A stretch of DNA of 64,000 bases from Bacteroidales bacterium (GTDB lineage: Bacteria > Bacteroidota > Bacteroidia > Bacteroidales > FEN-979). Position 1 is the stretch's first letter. Each line of letters starts with the position of its first letter. The notes beneath the pieces are model-generated. The model saw only the letters and a program-made list of their open reading frames with translations, did not search any database and was not told where the DNA came from. The position numbers and the translations under genes were made by a program. This document shows, in pieces, positions 17,117 through 26,430 of the stretch. The stretch spans positions 1 to 64,000 of the forward strand of contig JALNWG010000001.1 in assembly GCA_023231005.1 (NCBI GenBank), given 5' to 3'.

Positions 17117-18781
17117 ATGTTTAAAGGACATCCGAAAGGGCTTTATGTTGCATTTTTCGCCAATATGGGCGAACGGTTTGGTTATTACACCATGTTGGCT
17201 ATTTTCATTTTATACATTCAGTCAAAGTTTGGCTGGTCCACTACACAGGCAGGTCATGTTTACGGAGGATTCCTTTTCGGCATTTATTTCCTTCCTTTGC
17301 TTGGAGGTTATATTGCAGATAATTTTTTAGGGTATGGGAAGACGATTATACTTGGAACGATCATCATGTTTGCCGGGTATTTCCTTCTGGCGATACCCGG
17401 AACCGGAGAGTTCTTTATATATTTTGCCCTGGTTATCATTTCGCTGGGAACCGGTTTTTTCAAAGGCAATTTGCAAGCTCTGGTTGGCAACATGTATGAC
17501 GATCCAAAATACAGTAAAGTACGCGACTCTGCTTTCAATATTTTTTACATGGGGATCAACATTGGCGCTTTCTTTGCTCCCAGCGCTGCCCGTGGTATGC
17601 GGAACTGGATATTGGGCATGAATGGTTTCACTTATGATTCTGCCATCCCCGATCTGGCCCATAAATACCTGAATAGAACACTAACCGACACCGCTCCATT
17701 GGAACAGTTTGCAGCATCCCAAAACGCTCATTTCGCGCAGTTGGGTGATTTCTGTAACCAATACATCACAAGTATCAGTCAGGCATACAATGCCGGATTT
17801 GGTGTTGCAGCGATCAGCATGATTGCTTCATTGTTGATTTTCATTGGATTTAGAAAGTATTACAAACAAGCAGATGTAACCCACAAACAACAAAAAGCAG
17901 AACACAATGCAAATCTCATTGAGCTTACCCCAAAACAGACAAAAGATCGTCTCGTTGCCCTTGGTCTGGTATTTTTTGTAGTAATGTTTTTCTGGATGGC
18001 CTTCCATCAGAACGGGTTTACCCTTACTATTTTTGCACGTGATTATACCGTTTCGACTGTATCACAAGGGACTGCCATTATCTTTAATCTTTCTACTTTT
18101 TTACCATTGCTTATTGGTATCCTCGGACTGGTGCTGCTATTTGGCAAGAATAATTCCTCTAAGGCAAAGATCATTGGAGCTTCCGTTACATTGATTTCAG
18201 CTATTGTTGCTTATTTTACGATTAGTCGGTTACTCCCCGATGGAAATAAAATTTCTCCGGAAATTTTCCAACAATTCAATCCGATCTTTATTGTATTTCT
18301 TACTCCCATCGTCATTGGATTTTTCTCCTATATGAGAAAAAAAGGGAAAGAGCCTTCGTCTCCAAAAAAAATCGGCATCGGGATGATGATTACCGCTGTA
18401 GGATTCCTGATCATGGTCTTGGCTTCGCAAGGTTTGATGAGTCCATCAGAATTGGCATCTAAAGGTGGAGTATCTGACACATTACGGTCACCTTACTGGT
18501 TAATAAGTACGTATTTCACGCTAACTATTGCAGAATTATTCCTCAGTCCGATTGGCATTTCTTTTGTATCAAAAGTTGCTCCTCCACAGTACAAGGGATT
18601 GGCACAAGGTGGCTGGTTCGGAGCTACAGCTATTGGCAACTTGATGGCCGGTTTTATTGGCCCATTCTGGGACAAATGGGAACTTTGGCAATTCTTTTTA
18701 TTATTGGTTTGTCTTACCATATTATCTGCCATATTTATCTTTTCGATTTTAAAACGATTGGAAAGAGCGACAACCAGTTAG
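17117..18781 (+). CDS. POT family proton-dependent peptide transporter
   Basis: 554 residues and about 14 membrane helices of the PTR2/POT branch of the major facilitator superfamily, importing di- and tripeptides with protons. The N-terminal signature reads FANMGERFGYYTM. The usual ExxERFxYY has Asn (N16) in place of the first Glu, while E19-R20 and the YY pair remain. The second POT signature is seen as FFKGNLQALVGNMY. It is followed with no gap by a radical SAM gene whose GTG directly follows the TAG stop. Confidence 0.9.
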   Translation: MFKGHPKGLYVAFFANMGERFGYYTMLAIFILYIQSKFGWSTTQAGHVYGGFLFGIYFLPLLGGYIADNFLGYGKTIILGTIIMFAGYFLLAIPGTGEFFIYFALVIISLGTGFFKGNLQALVGNMYDDPKYSKVRDSAFNIFYMGINIGAFFAPSAARGMRNWILGMNGFTYDSAIPDLAHKYLNRTLTDTAPLEQFAASQNAHFAQLGDFCNQYITSISQAYNAGFGVAAISMIASLLIFIGFRKYYKQADVTHKQQKAEHNANLIELTPKQTKDRLVALGLVFFVVMFFWMAFHQNGFTLTIFARDYTVSTVSQGTAIIFNLSTFLPLLIGILGLVLLFGKNNSSKAKIIGASVTLISAIVAYFTISRLLPDGNKISPEIFQQFNPIFIVFLTPIVIGFFSYMRKKGKEPSSPKKIGIGMMITAVGFLIMVLASQGLMSPSELASKGGVSDTLRSPYWLISTYFTLTIAELFLSPIGISFVSKVAPPQYKGLAQGGWFGATAIGNLMAGFIGPFWDKWELWQFFLLLVCLTILSAIFIFSILKRLERATTS

Positions 18782-19735
18782 GTGAACAGCGAACCACACA
18801 TTTGGGGACATCAGCGACGGTTTAACTCCTACACTGAGCATATACGGAAAATTTTTGGTGTCCGGGTACAAAAAGTGGTGGTGGATGCCGGGTTTACTTG
18901 TCCCAACCGAGACGGAACAAAAAGCGACAAAGGATGCACTTACTGCGACAACAACGCCTTTAATCCCTCCTACTGCAATCCAAAGGAATCGTTGTTTACG
19001 CAAATTTCCAAGGGGATCGAATTCCATGCTGTTAGATATCGAAGAGCGGAGAAATTTCTGGTTTATTTTCAGCCATACAGCAATACGTATGCTCCTTTGC
19101 CGATGCTGAAAAAGTATTATCTCGAAGCATTGTCTTATCCTGGCGTTGCCGGACTTGTTATCGGAACCCGTCCCGATTGTATCAATGATGCCATCCTCGA
19201 TCTGTTGCAAGAATTATCCGAGACATCCTATATCTTAGTAGAATATGGCGTGGAATCCTGTTACAATAAAACACTGGAACGGATCAACCGGCAACACAAT
19301 TTTGAATTGAGTGCTGATGTCATTGAAAAGACTCAAAAACGAGGAATTAAAACCGGTGCCCACCTGATCTTTGGATTACCGGGAGAAAGCATAGAAGAAA
19401 TGCTATCCATGGCCAAGATTATCTCTCAACTTCCCCTTGATAGCGTGAAGTTCCATCAGCTTCAAATTGTGAAAGGGACGGAAATGGAAGCTGAATTTCT
19501 AACTGTTCCCAAGGATTTTTATCTTTTTACGTTGGATGATTACATCCGATTTATGGTTTCTTTTGTTGAACGGCTTAATCCTACCATTGTTATAGATAGG
19601 ATCTCGGGGGAAATTCCCCCGCGTTTATTGCATGAAACTTCCTGGGGGTTGATCCGGTATGGTGCCGTATTGCGGATATTTGAAAAGGAGTTAAAAGAAA
19701 AAAACACCTGGCAAGGAAAAAAATATTCTAGTTAA
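18782..19735 (+). CDS. TIGR01212 family radical SAM protein (YhcC-like)
   Basis: 317 residues. Its N-terminal motif TCPNRDGTKSDKGCTYCDN contains the CxxxxxxxxxxxCxxC spacing of the TIGR01212/YhcC branch. Later segments ILVEYGVESCYNKTLERINR and THLIFGLPGES-like GAHLIFGLPGES are typical. The reaction is unknown; iron-sulfur and SAM binding are expected. The start is GTG 18782, immediately after the POT stop, so the two are probably cotranscribed. Its last 8 nt overlap the end of convergent pstB. Confidence 0.88.
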   Translation: MNSEPHIWGHQRRFNSYTEHIRKIFGVRVQKVVVDAGFTCPNRDGTKSDKGCTYCDNNAFNPSYCNPKESLFTQISKGIEFHAVRYRRAEKFLVYFQPYSNTYAPLPMLKKYYLEALSYPGVAGLVIGTRPDCINDAILDLLQELSETSYILVEYGVESCYNKTLERINRQHNFELSADVIEKTQKRGIKTGAHLIFGLPGESIEEMLSMAKIISQLPLDSVKFHQLQIVKGTEMEAEFLTVPKDFYLFTLDDYIRFMVSFVERLNPTIVIDRISGEIPPRLLHETSWGLIRYGAVLRIFEKELKEKNTWQGKKYSS

Positions 19736-20501
19736 AAGTACCCCCCAGATAGAGTTTTGTCTTTTCCATTTTGGGGTTTTCGAATACTTCACGAACACTC
19801 CCCTGTTCAATTACATCACCCAGGTACATAAAAATCACATGATCGGCGATTCGCTTTGCTTGTCGTAAAATATGGGTTACCAAAACTATGGTGTAATCAT
19901 TTTTCAACCTTACAAAAGTCTCTTCAATAGCCTGACTTGAGATCGGGTCAAGGGCGGAGGTAGGTTCGTCGGCTAAGATGATCTCAGGATTCACAGCCAG
20001 GCCCCGGGCGAGACAGAGACGTTGTTGCTGACCGATGGAAAGCCGGGAAGCCGGTTCGCGCAGGCGTGTTCTGACTTCATCCCATAAGTTGGCTTGCTGG
20101 AGATAATGCATTGTTAGTTTATGCAGTTCTCTGCGATTTTTAATACCCCTGAGTTTCAAAGCATAGGCAATGTTATTGTAGATGGTCATGGGCAGCGGAT
20201 AAGGACGTTGAGAAAGAAGTCCCATTCGTTGCCGCAATTTGTAGATGTCTTCCTTCGCCTCCAAAACATTGTTGTCGTCAATCATGATCTTCCCGGTTAC
20301 TTTTAATTCAGGATAAAGATCAGTTAGGCGATTCAGACATTTTAACAAGGTTGTTTTACCACAACCGGATGGGCCTAAAATGACGGTAATTTTATTTTTT
20401 GGAATCGAGGCATTGATATTTTTGAGGATTTGGTTTTTTCCGGCAAAAACATTAAGGTCGCTAATCTGAATTTTTATCGAATTTTCCATCCAATCCTTCA
20501 T
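19728..20501 (-). CDS. pstB: Phosphate ABC transporter ATP-binding protein
   Basis: 257 residues. It has Walker A GPSGCGKTT, Q-loop, signature LSIGQQQRLCLARGLA and Walker B EIILADEPTSALDPIS. It energises phosphate import through PstCA. The start at 20501 directly abuts the pstA stop; an ATG at 20489 with AAGGA upstream is equally possible. It is the last gene of pstSCAB. phoU, which normally follows pstB, is absent; the next gene converges. Confidence 0.93.
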   Translation of the reverse strand: MKDWMENSIKIQISDLNVFAGKNQILKNINASIPKNKITVILGPSGCGKTTLLKCLNRLTDLYPELKVTGKIMIDDNNVLEAKEDIYKLRQRMGLLSQRPYPLPMTIYNNIAYALKLRGIKNRRELHKLTMHYLQQANLWDEVRTRLREPASRLSIGQQQRLCLARGLAVNPEIILADEPTSALDPISSQAIEETFVRLKNDYTIVLVTHILRQAKRIADHVIFMYLGDVIEQGSVREVFENPKMEKTKLYLGGTFN

Positions 20502-21359
20502 TTAAAAATTAATTTTTGTCTTGTGATAACGTTTCCCAAGTCCCCGGGAAAAAAGGCTTACAACAAGAATAATAAGGGTTAGAACAAGGGCAGACGCGTA
20601 AGCTCTATCCTGCACTTCCGGTACCGGTGAAGAGAGTTGAAAAAAGATGGAAAGTGGAAGCGTAGCCACCGGTTCCAGCAGTGAATTGGGAAGATGGTCC
20701 GTGTATCCCGCGGTAAACAAAACGGATGCAGCATCGCCAATAGCCCGGCCAAAAGAAAGGAGTACGGCTGTAATGATCCCGGAAACGGATTGGCGGGTAA
20801 AAATCCTGAATGCTGTTTCCGATTTATTTGAACCCAGTGAATAAGCGGCTTCCTGAAGTCCAATGGGAACCGTTCTTAAAATTTCATCCATCGATCGGAT
20901 CATGATGGGTAAAATGAACATTGTAACAGTCAAAATTCCTGCCAACAGGGAGGTTTGTAACCCAAAGAAAACCATAAGTGTAAATCCGAAAGCACCATAA
21001 ACGATGGATGGGATTCCCCAAATGAGATCAAGGAGAAAACGAATAACATTGACCAGCTTTTTACGCCGGATCAAAAACACGTTGATGTACAGAGCTACCG
21101 GAAGACCTATGATAAAAGCCAGGATAGTCGCTCCAAAGGCCAGAGCCAGGGATCCAAGAATGGCATTGAGGATACCTCCTCCTTTCCCATAATAATACCC
21201 CCCCTGAGGAACCTGAGTAAGCATTTCCCAGGAGATCGATTTTAACCCTTTTTCAAAAATTGAATAAATGATGATTCCTAAAATAAGAAGAATGAAGTAG
21301 GTCGAAAAGACCATCAACACTTTGAAGAATTTTTCTTCTATTTTCTGTGACAGTTTCAA
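20502..21359 (-). CDS. pstA: Phosphate ABC transporter permease PstA
   Basis: 285 residues, six predicted membrane helices and the EAA-type cytoplasmic loop LQEAAYSLGSNKSETAFRI that contacts PstB. IPSIVYGAFGF is the conserved PstA segment. It starts 2 nt after the pstC stop and runs directly into pstB, so it is translated as part of the operon. Confidence 0.93.
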   Translation of the reverse strand: MKLSQKIEEKFFKVLMVFSTYFILLILGIIIYSIFEKGLKSISWEMLTQVPQGGYYYGKGGGILNAILGSLALAFGATILAFIIGLPVALYINVFLIRRKKLVNVIRFLLDLIWGIPSIVYGAFGFTLMVFFGLQTSLLAGILTVTMFILPIMIRSMDEILRTVPIGLQEAAYSLGSNKSETAFRIFTRQSVSGIITAVLLSFGRAIGDAASVLFTAGYTDHLPNSLLEPVATLPLSIFFQLSSPVPEVQDRAYASALVLTLIILVVSLFSRGLGKRYHKTKINF

Positions 21360-21361
21360 GG

Positions 21362-22252
21362 CTAAAACTTATTATATTTCACAATGAAAAAATGCATCAC
21401 CAGATTAAAAAACAGTGAAACCACAAGTAATAATAAGGCGGCAAACATCAAGGCAGAATCATATCTGGGAATCGATAGCATTTCTCCATAATTATTCGCG
21501 ATCAGGGCCGGTAAGGTATAGCCCGGATCAAAAACACTTTTTGGAAGCCGGACCACATTTCCCACAACCATCAGTACAGCCATGGTTTCTCCGAAAGCCC
21601 GGGCAAGTCCGAAACCGAAGGCAGCGATGATCCCGGGCAAGGCTTTTTTTAGCAGCACATGTTTGATGGTTTGCCAGGGTGTAGCCCCCAATGATAGAGC
21701 AGCTTCTTTAAGCTCGGTAGGGATAGCCTGGAATATTTCGATCAGGATATTCAGAATGAACGGGATGATCATGATCGAAAGTACGAAGGATGCAGCCAGG
21801 ATGCTATATCCCATGGTCTTCACTCCCATCCAGGGACCCAGGTAGCGGGCAATAAATGGGACAATAACCAGGATACCCCATAAACCGTACACCACAGAAG
21901 GAATGCCTGCCAGGATATCGATCGCCGGGTGCATGATTCTAAGGAAAGTCTTTTTCGTGTATTGAGTAACATAGATGGCAGTGAGCAGACAAATCGGTGC
22001 AGTAAAGATCATTGCCAGCAGGGTCACCCAAATAGATCCGACAATGAAAGGATAAAATCCGAATTTTCCATTAGTGGGTTTCCATTCTTTAGAAAAGATA
22101 AGATCCATCAGGGAATAATCATGAAGCAGCAGAAATGATTTCAAGTAAAGCCCAAGAAATAAAAGAAATGGCAAAAATGCAACAATCAACAGGCTTATAA
22201 TCATCCAGGTATAATTGACCTCATGACGTTGGTGCCGGTTTAACAGATGCAT
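21362..22252 (-). CDS. pstC: Phosphate ABC transporter permease PstC
   Basis: 296 residues with six membrane helices, the segment GIPSVVYGLWGI and the EAA loop LKEAALSLGATPWQTIKHV. With PstA it forms the phosphate channel. It lies 1 nt after pstS. Length is on the short side but complete. Confidence 0.93.
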   Translation of the reverse strand: MHLLNRHQRHEVNYTWMIISLLIVAFLPFLLFLGLYLKSFLLLHDYSLMDLIFSKEWKPTNGKFGFYPFIVGSIWVTLLAMIFTAPICLLTAIYVTQYTKKTFLRIMHPAIDILAGIPSVVYGLWGILVIVPFIARYLGPWMGVKTMGYSILAASFVLSIMIIPFILNILIEIFQAIPTELKEAALSLGATPWQTIKHVLLKKALPGIIAAFGFGLARAFGETMAVLMVVGNVVRLPKSVFDPGYTLPALIANNYGEMLSIPRYDSALMFAALLLLVVSLFFNLVMHFFIVKYNKF

Positions 22253-22253
22253 G

Positions 22254-23225
22254 TCAGTTCAACTTTTTCAGTTCTTCGGTGATTTTTTCCGAGGGGATCG
22301 TTACATATCCAGCTTCATGAACGAACTTTTGCCCATCTCCCAAGATCCATTTCAAAAAGATAACGACCAGGGGATTGGTGGGTTTTCCACCGGAAACCAG
22401 AAACAATTCACGGGCAGGGGGGGAAGGATAGACCCCATCGTTAATGGCTTTAATAACACCATCCATGGTTTGATAAAAACTCTCCTCCGGATCAATTTTT
22501 CCGTTTTCATTCAGATCGATGGGAATCACGTCAAGACCCTGATAAATTTTCCGGGTCTTCATTTCATAAACAAACCCCAGGTTATTAAAGCCAATACCTT
22601 CTTTATTTTTACGCACTGCATCGGCCACACCGGGATCTCCGTTCACCCCCAAGCCAAGCAGGTCTTCTTGTTTTTTTCCTTTTAAATATTTTGCCCACAT
22701 ATCGGCTGCGCCACAAGCATCCGAACGGGTAAATGGTTGAACTTCTGCTTTTGAGCCATTGCCAACCGCTTCTCCCCAGGTTTTTATTTTACCCGTGATA
22801 AAAACATCAAAGAACTTCTGTTTTGTCAATCCTTTTTTCTTGAGATCGGAAAGCACGGGATTGTTTGCATTGATGGTAGGGAGAACAGCATCCTTAGCCA
22901 CGGCGATCCACCAGGCACCTTTGGCTTGTTCTTCGGGACTCACTGATTTCGAATACATTCCCAGGTCAACCATTTTAGAAAGAGCATCGGCCATACCTTT
23001 TCCAGCCCCGCCTGCAGAGACATTGATGGTAACATTTGGATGAATTTTCTGAAACTCTTCTGCCCATTTAACCGTAAGGGGGTATAGTGCAAAAGCGCCC
23101 GAAATGGTTATTTTTCCATGTAAATTATCCTTTTCGGAATTGGCGTTGTTCTTTCCACCGGTATTGCAGGATGTAATAAGGATCATTGCACCAAGAAGAA
23201 AGAAAATTTGTTTTTTCAAGATCAT
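22254..23225 (-). CDS. pstS: Phosphate-binding lipoprotein PstS with an EF-hand-like loop
   Basis: 323 residues. The lipobox LITSC (C20) indicates a periplasmic lipoprotein. PBP fold elements include ISGAFALYPL, a glycine-rich SAGGAGKG (70-77) and RSDACGAADMW, which should carry the anion site. Unusually, residues 237-248 (DLNENGKIDPEE) fit a canonical 12-residue calcium EF-hand/dockerin loop (D1, N3, N5, G6, I8, D9, E12). The ATG overlaps the moxR stop by 4 nt, so pstSCAB appears to be read through from the chaperone/MoxR operon. No inducible pho-type box was recognised in front of it. Confidence 0.9.
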   Translation of the reverse strand: MILKKQIFFLLGAMILITSCNTGGKNNANSEKDNLHGKITISGAFALYPLTVKWAEEFQKIHPNVTINVSAGGAGKGMADALSKMVDLGMYSKSVSPEEQAKGAWWIAVAKDAVLPTINANNPVLSDLKKKGLTKQKFFDVFITGKIKTWGEAVGNGSKAEVQPFTRSDACGAADMWAKYLKGKKQEDLLGLGVNGDPGVADAVRKNKEGIGFNNLGFVYEMKTRKIYQGLDVIPIDLNENGKIDPEESFYQTMDGVIKAINDGVYPSPPARELFLVSGGKPTNPLVVIFLKWILGDGQKFVHEAGYVTIPSEKITEELKKLN

Positions 23226-24187
23226 GATAAAAAGTGATTGATGATATCTTCCACTTTAATACCCGAACCTTCCGCTTTATAATTTCGAACGATCCGGTGA
23301 CGAAGTACCAATGTGGCCACAGCTCTTACATCTTCAATATCGGGTGAATATTTTCCCTGGAGGGCGGCATGGCACTTGGCCCCCAGAATGAGGTATTGTG
23401 AAGCTCTCGGACCCGCACCCCAGGAGAGGTATTCGTGAGCCCACCCTTTATTATTGATTTTATCGGGACGGGTAGAAGCAACCAGGTTGACGGCGAAATG
23501 ATATACATTATCCGGAACAGGAATTTTCCGGACAAGATTCTGAAAATAGAGTATTTCTTCGGCAGAAAGGACTACCTGAGGAACGATGGTCATTTCAGAA
23601 GTGGTTTGTTTTACAATCCGGATTTCCTCTTCCATGGAGGGATAATCGAGCCAGATATTGAACATAAACCGGTCTAACTGAGCTTCGGGAAGAGGATAGG
23701 TTCCCTCCTGCTCAATTGGGTTTTGAGTAGCAAGAACAAAAAAAGGCTCCTCTAATTGATAGCTGGTTCCGGCCACAGTAACAGCCTTTTCCTGCATCGC
23801 TTCCAACAAAGCAGATTGGGTTTTTGGGGGAGTCCGATTGATCTCATCCGCCAGAATGATATTGGCGAATACAGGCCCTTTAATGAACCGGAAATGACGG
23901 TTTTCATCGAGGATCTCCGTACCGATAATATCGGAAGGCATTAAATCGGGTGTAAATTGTATCCGGTTATATTTCAAGCCCAGCGCCTTAGAAAGGGTGT
24001 TTACCATCAAGGTTTTTGCCAATCCGGGAACCCCTATTAGCAAGCAATGTCCTTTACAAAAAATCGAAATGAGCAAATTTTTAACTACTTCATCCTGGCC
24101 AACAATTACTTTGGCAATTTCCGATTTTAGAAGGGAATATTTCTTTACCAGTAAATCAACAGCTTCAACATCAGAGGTAACATGCAT
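23222..24187 (-). CDS. MoxR family AAA+ ATPase
   Basis: 321 residues. The MoxR-type P-loop GVPGLAKT, Walker B IILADEINRTPPKTQSALLEAM and sensor LATQNPIEQEGTYPLPEAQ are present. MoxR proteins act as chaperones, usually with DUF58 and von Willebrand A partners, none of which is adjacent. ATG 24187 has AAAGGA 7 nt upstream; an earlier in-frame ATG at 24214 would overlap the PPIase gene by 16 nt. It is followed by pstS through an ATGA overlap, an unusual pairing. Confidence 0.9.
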   Translation of the reverse strand: MHVTSDVEAVDLLVKKYSLLKSEIAKVIVGQDEVVKNLLISIFCKGHCLLIGVPGLAKTLMVNTLSKALGLKYNRIQFTPDLMPSDIIGTEILDENRHFRFIKGPVFANIILADEINRTPPKTQSALLEAMQEKAVTVAGTSYQLEEPFFVLATQNPIEQEGTYPLPEAQLDRFMFNIWLDYPSMEEEIRIVKQTTSEMTIVPQVVLSAEEILYFQNLVRKIPVPDNVYHFAVNLVASTRPDKINNKGWAHEYLSWGAGPRASQYLILGAKCHAALQGKYSPDIEDVRAVATLVLRHRIVRNYKAEGSGIKVEDIINHFLS

Positions 24188-24198
24188 AGTTTCATCCT

Positions 24199-25560
24199 TT
24201 ATTCTTTCATCCATTTACGTTGGAAGGGACATGTCCGGTAGTCCTTCATAATGGTGATATAGGTGGATTTTATTTTATTGGTGATCCATTCATTTACCAC
24301 CTCCATTTTTTTCTTTTCAAGTGCTACCTGCTGAATCCGGGCATAATCTTCGTTCAGGTTCGCTTTGTGTGGATTTGACCTGGCTTTCAGATAATAGATC
24401 CGGTAATCCTGTTTGCCACGATCTGTTGTCAATACCGGGACCGAGATATCGCCAACTTTAAGTTTATCTACCACGAAGAAAATTTTCGGATCTACCTGGC
24501 TGGCTTCAAACCGAGTGTTTCCACTTACCGGATTGATCATCATGCCACCGCTGTTTTTATTGGGGTCGTCTGAAAACCTCATCACGGCCTGTTCAAAAGT
24601 ATATTTTTTCTTTGCTATAAGAGTTGCTACACTATCAAGAAAAAGTTTGGCGCTGGTGAGGTTAATAATAGATACTTTGGGTTGGAGCAAAATATGACGA
24701 ACATTGATATATTCGCCCCGGCGTTCAATCATTTGGATAAGGTGCATTCCGTCTTCGGTCTCTACAATATCGGAAACCTCACCTGGTTTAAGTTTAAAGG
24801 CAGCAGCTTCAAACTCCGGGCGCATCTCTCCTCTTTTAAACATCCCCAGCTCGCCTCCTTGTTTGGAAGAACCAGGATCTTCACTGTAAAGTACGGCAAG
24901 GGTACTGAATTCATCTCCCTTAGCAATCCTGTCTTTAAAACCTTTCAGTTTTTCTTTAACAACTTGCCGTTCTTCTTCGCCTATTGCCGGTTGTTTAACA
25001 ATCACGCCCAATTCAAATTCTGCGTTGATTAGCGGAATGCTGTCGGATGGAAGTTTACGGAAGAAGATTTTCACTTCGGAAGGTGTAATCACGACATCTT
25101 TTGAAATTTTTTGTTGAGTTTGTTCCGTATACATTTGTTCTTTGATCACATCCCTTAGTTCATTTTTAATCTCCAACAAGGTTTTTCCAAAATGTTCTTC
25201 CAAACGTTCAGGAGTTCCAGCCTGGGATAAGAAATAACGCATTCTACGGTCCATTTCCAATTCAACCTGGGCATCGGTAACCTGGACGCTGTCGACCTGA
25301 GCCTGATGTAGTAGTAGTTTCTGAAACAGTAGATTCTCTAATATCTGACATTTCAGGCCTGTGGCTGTGCCAGTAATATTACCTTGGCTTCTGATCTGGA
25401 GGTACTGATTTTCCAGGTCCGATTTCAAAATAACATTGCCCCCAACAATAGCGATGATCTCATCGATAATGGTATCGTTTTTTGATTGGGATTGTGCGGG
25501 AGAGATATACAATACGGAAAGAAAAATCAGCAGAAGGGGAAATCTTCGAATTTTCGTCAT
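24199..25560 (-). CDS. SurA-like periplasmic peptidylprolyl isomerase
   Basis: 453 residues. A signal peptide MTKIRRFPLLLIFLSVLYIS...QSQ precedes a SurA N-terminal chaperone domain (IVGGNVILKSDLENQY). A parvulin domain follows (about 165-275; YSEDPGSSKQGGELGMFKRGEM and DGMHLIQMIERR), then a second diverged parvulin-like repeat (VRHILLQPKVS). It should fold or escort outer-membrane proteins. The frame is open to 25578, but the signal peptide fixes ATG 25560. It is third in a run of three related genes. Confidence 0.88.
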   Translation of the reverse strand: MTKIRRFPLLLIFLSVLYISPAQSQSKNDTIIDEIIAIVGGNVILKSDLENQYLQIRSQGNITGTATGLKCQILENLLFQKLLLHQAQVDSVQVTDAQVELEMDRRMRYFLSQAGTPERLEEHFGKTLLEIKNELRDVIKEQMYTEQTQQKISKDVVITPSEVKIFFRKLPSDSIPLINAEFELGVIVKQPAIGEEERQVVKEKLKGFKDRIAKGDEFSTLAVLYSEDPGSSKQGGELGMFKRGEMRPEFEAAAFKLKPGEVSDIVETEDGMHLIQMIERRGEYINVRHILLQPKVSIINLTSAKLFLDSVATLIAKKKYTFEQAVMRFSDDPNKNSGGMMINPVSGNTRFEASQVDPKIFFVVDKLKVGDISVPVLTTDRGKQDYRIYYLKARSNPHKANLNEDYARIQQVALEKKKMEVVNEWITNKIKSTYITIMKDYRTCPFQRKWMKE

Positions 25561-25584
25561 AGGTATTTGGATAAACAAGTCGCG

Positions 25585-26424
25585 TTAATAAACTTCAACT
25601 TCGTTGTTTTTCAAAGCTTTGGAATAAATATCCTCCTGCATTCTGGAAATCAGGTCAATTTTACGTTTGTTCAGGATGATTTCCCGAATCCGTTGTTTTT
25701 CAAGGCTCAGGGGGGAGATACTCTCTTTGATTTTAAAATCTTTAAAACGTACCAGGTATAAATACAGAGAGTCCTGGTATTCGAGTTGACGATGATTTTT
25801 TAAAAAGTCTTCCTGATTGTACGTTTTTATGGGAATTTGTTTAGTTAAATCATTAAAATACAACCAGTTTTGATCATCTAAGAAATAGTCAGCCGCTTGT
25901 TTTTCACAGAGTTCAGCTAATTTATTTTTATCATCCTGATCATCGGAGTTCAAAAGTTTTTTAAACTGCTTTACATTGTTTGATTTCAAGTTCAGCTTCA
26001 CATACTGTATTTGGATGATGTTGTCTTTTAACAGGAAATTTTTCTGATTGGCATCGTAGTAATCCTGAATTTCTTCATTGGTGATCAAGGTATCCAGTTT
26101 TTGTTTTACCAAGGCATTCTCATATTCATAAAGAATCAACGCATTTTTGTAGTCTTCCAATTGTTTGGAAAAGTCCATATTATCATCAGGCAAATTCTTT
26201 ACTGCATAATGAAGAATGGCTTTTTGCCGTACCCAGTTATTAATAAAATTTTTAGACAAGATCAAACTATCTTTTCGCGGTGTCCCTGGTGGAATTATTC
26301 CTTTCAGATCCGACTCATAAAGATAATCACCATTTACCTTCGCCAGGACATGTTCGGTTTTTTTTTTAAAAAACGTATTACAAGCGGTAAGCAGGATCAA
26401 TATCAAAAAAAATGCCTTCTTCAA
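25585..26424 (-). CDS. SurA-related lipoprotein lacking a clear PPIase domain
   Basis: 279 residues. The lipobox LLTAC (C15) marks a lipoprotein. Its N-terminus VLAKVNGDYLYESDLKGIIP matches the first helix-strand of the SurA N domain, and the rest is mostly helical and charged. I see no parvulin signature (no GGxLG or HLI motif), so it is probably a chaperone-only paralogue. It lies 6 nt after the large PPIase gene and 24 nt before the third one, all on one transcript. Confidence 0.72.
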   Translation of the reverse strand: MKKAFFLILILLTACNTFFKKKTEHVLAKVNGDYLYESDLKGIIPPGTPRKDSLILSKNFINNWVRQKAILHYAVKNLPDDNMDFSKQLEDYKNALILYEYENALVKQKLDTLITNEEIQDYYDANQKNFLLKDNIIQIQYVKLNLKSNNVKQFKKLLNSDDQDDKNKLAELCEKQAADYFLDDQNWLYFNDLTKQIPIKTYNQEDFLKNHRQLEYQDSLYLYLVRFKDFKIKESISPLSLEKQRIREIILNKRKIDLISRMQEDIYSKALKNNEVEVY

Positions 26425-26430
26425 AGTGTG

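Noticed and set aside
22382..24187. Phosphate-regulated promoter directly before pstS
   Set aside because: pstS overlaps moxR by 4 nt and I could not find a TTTG/TAnnTTTG pair at the end of moxR.
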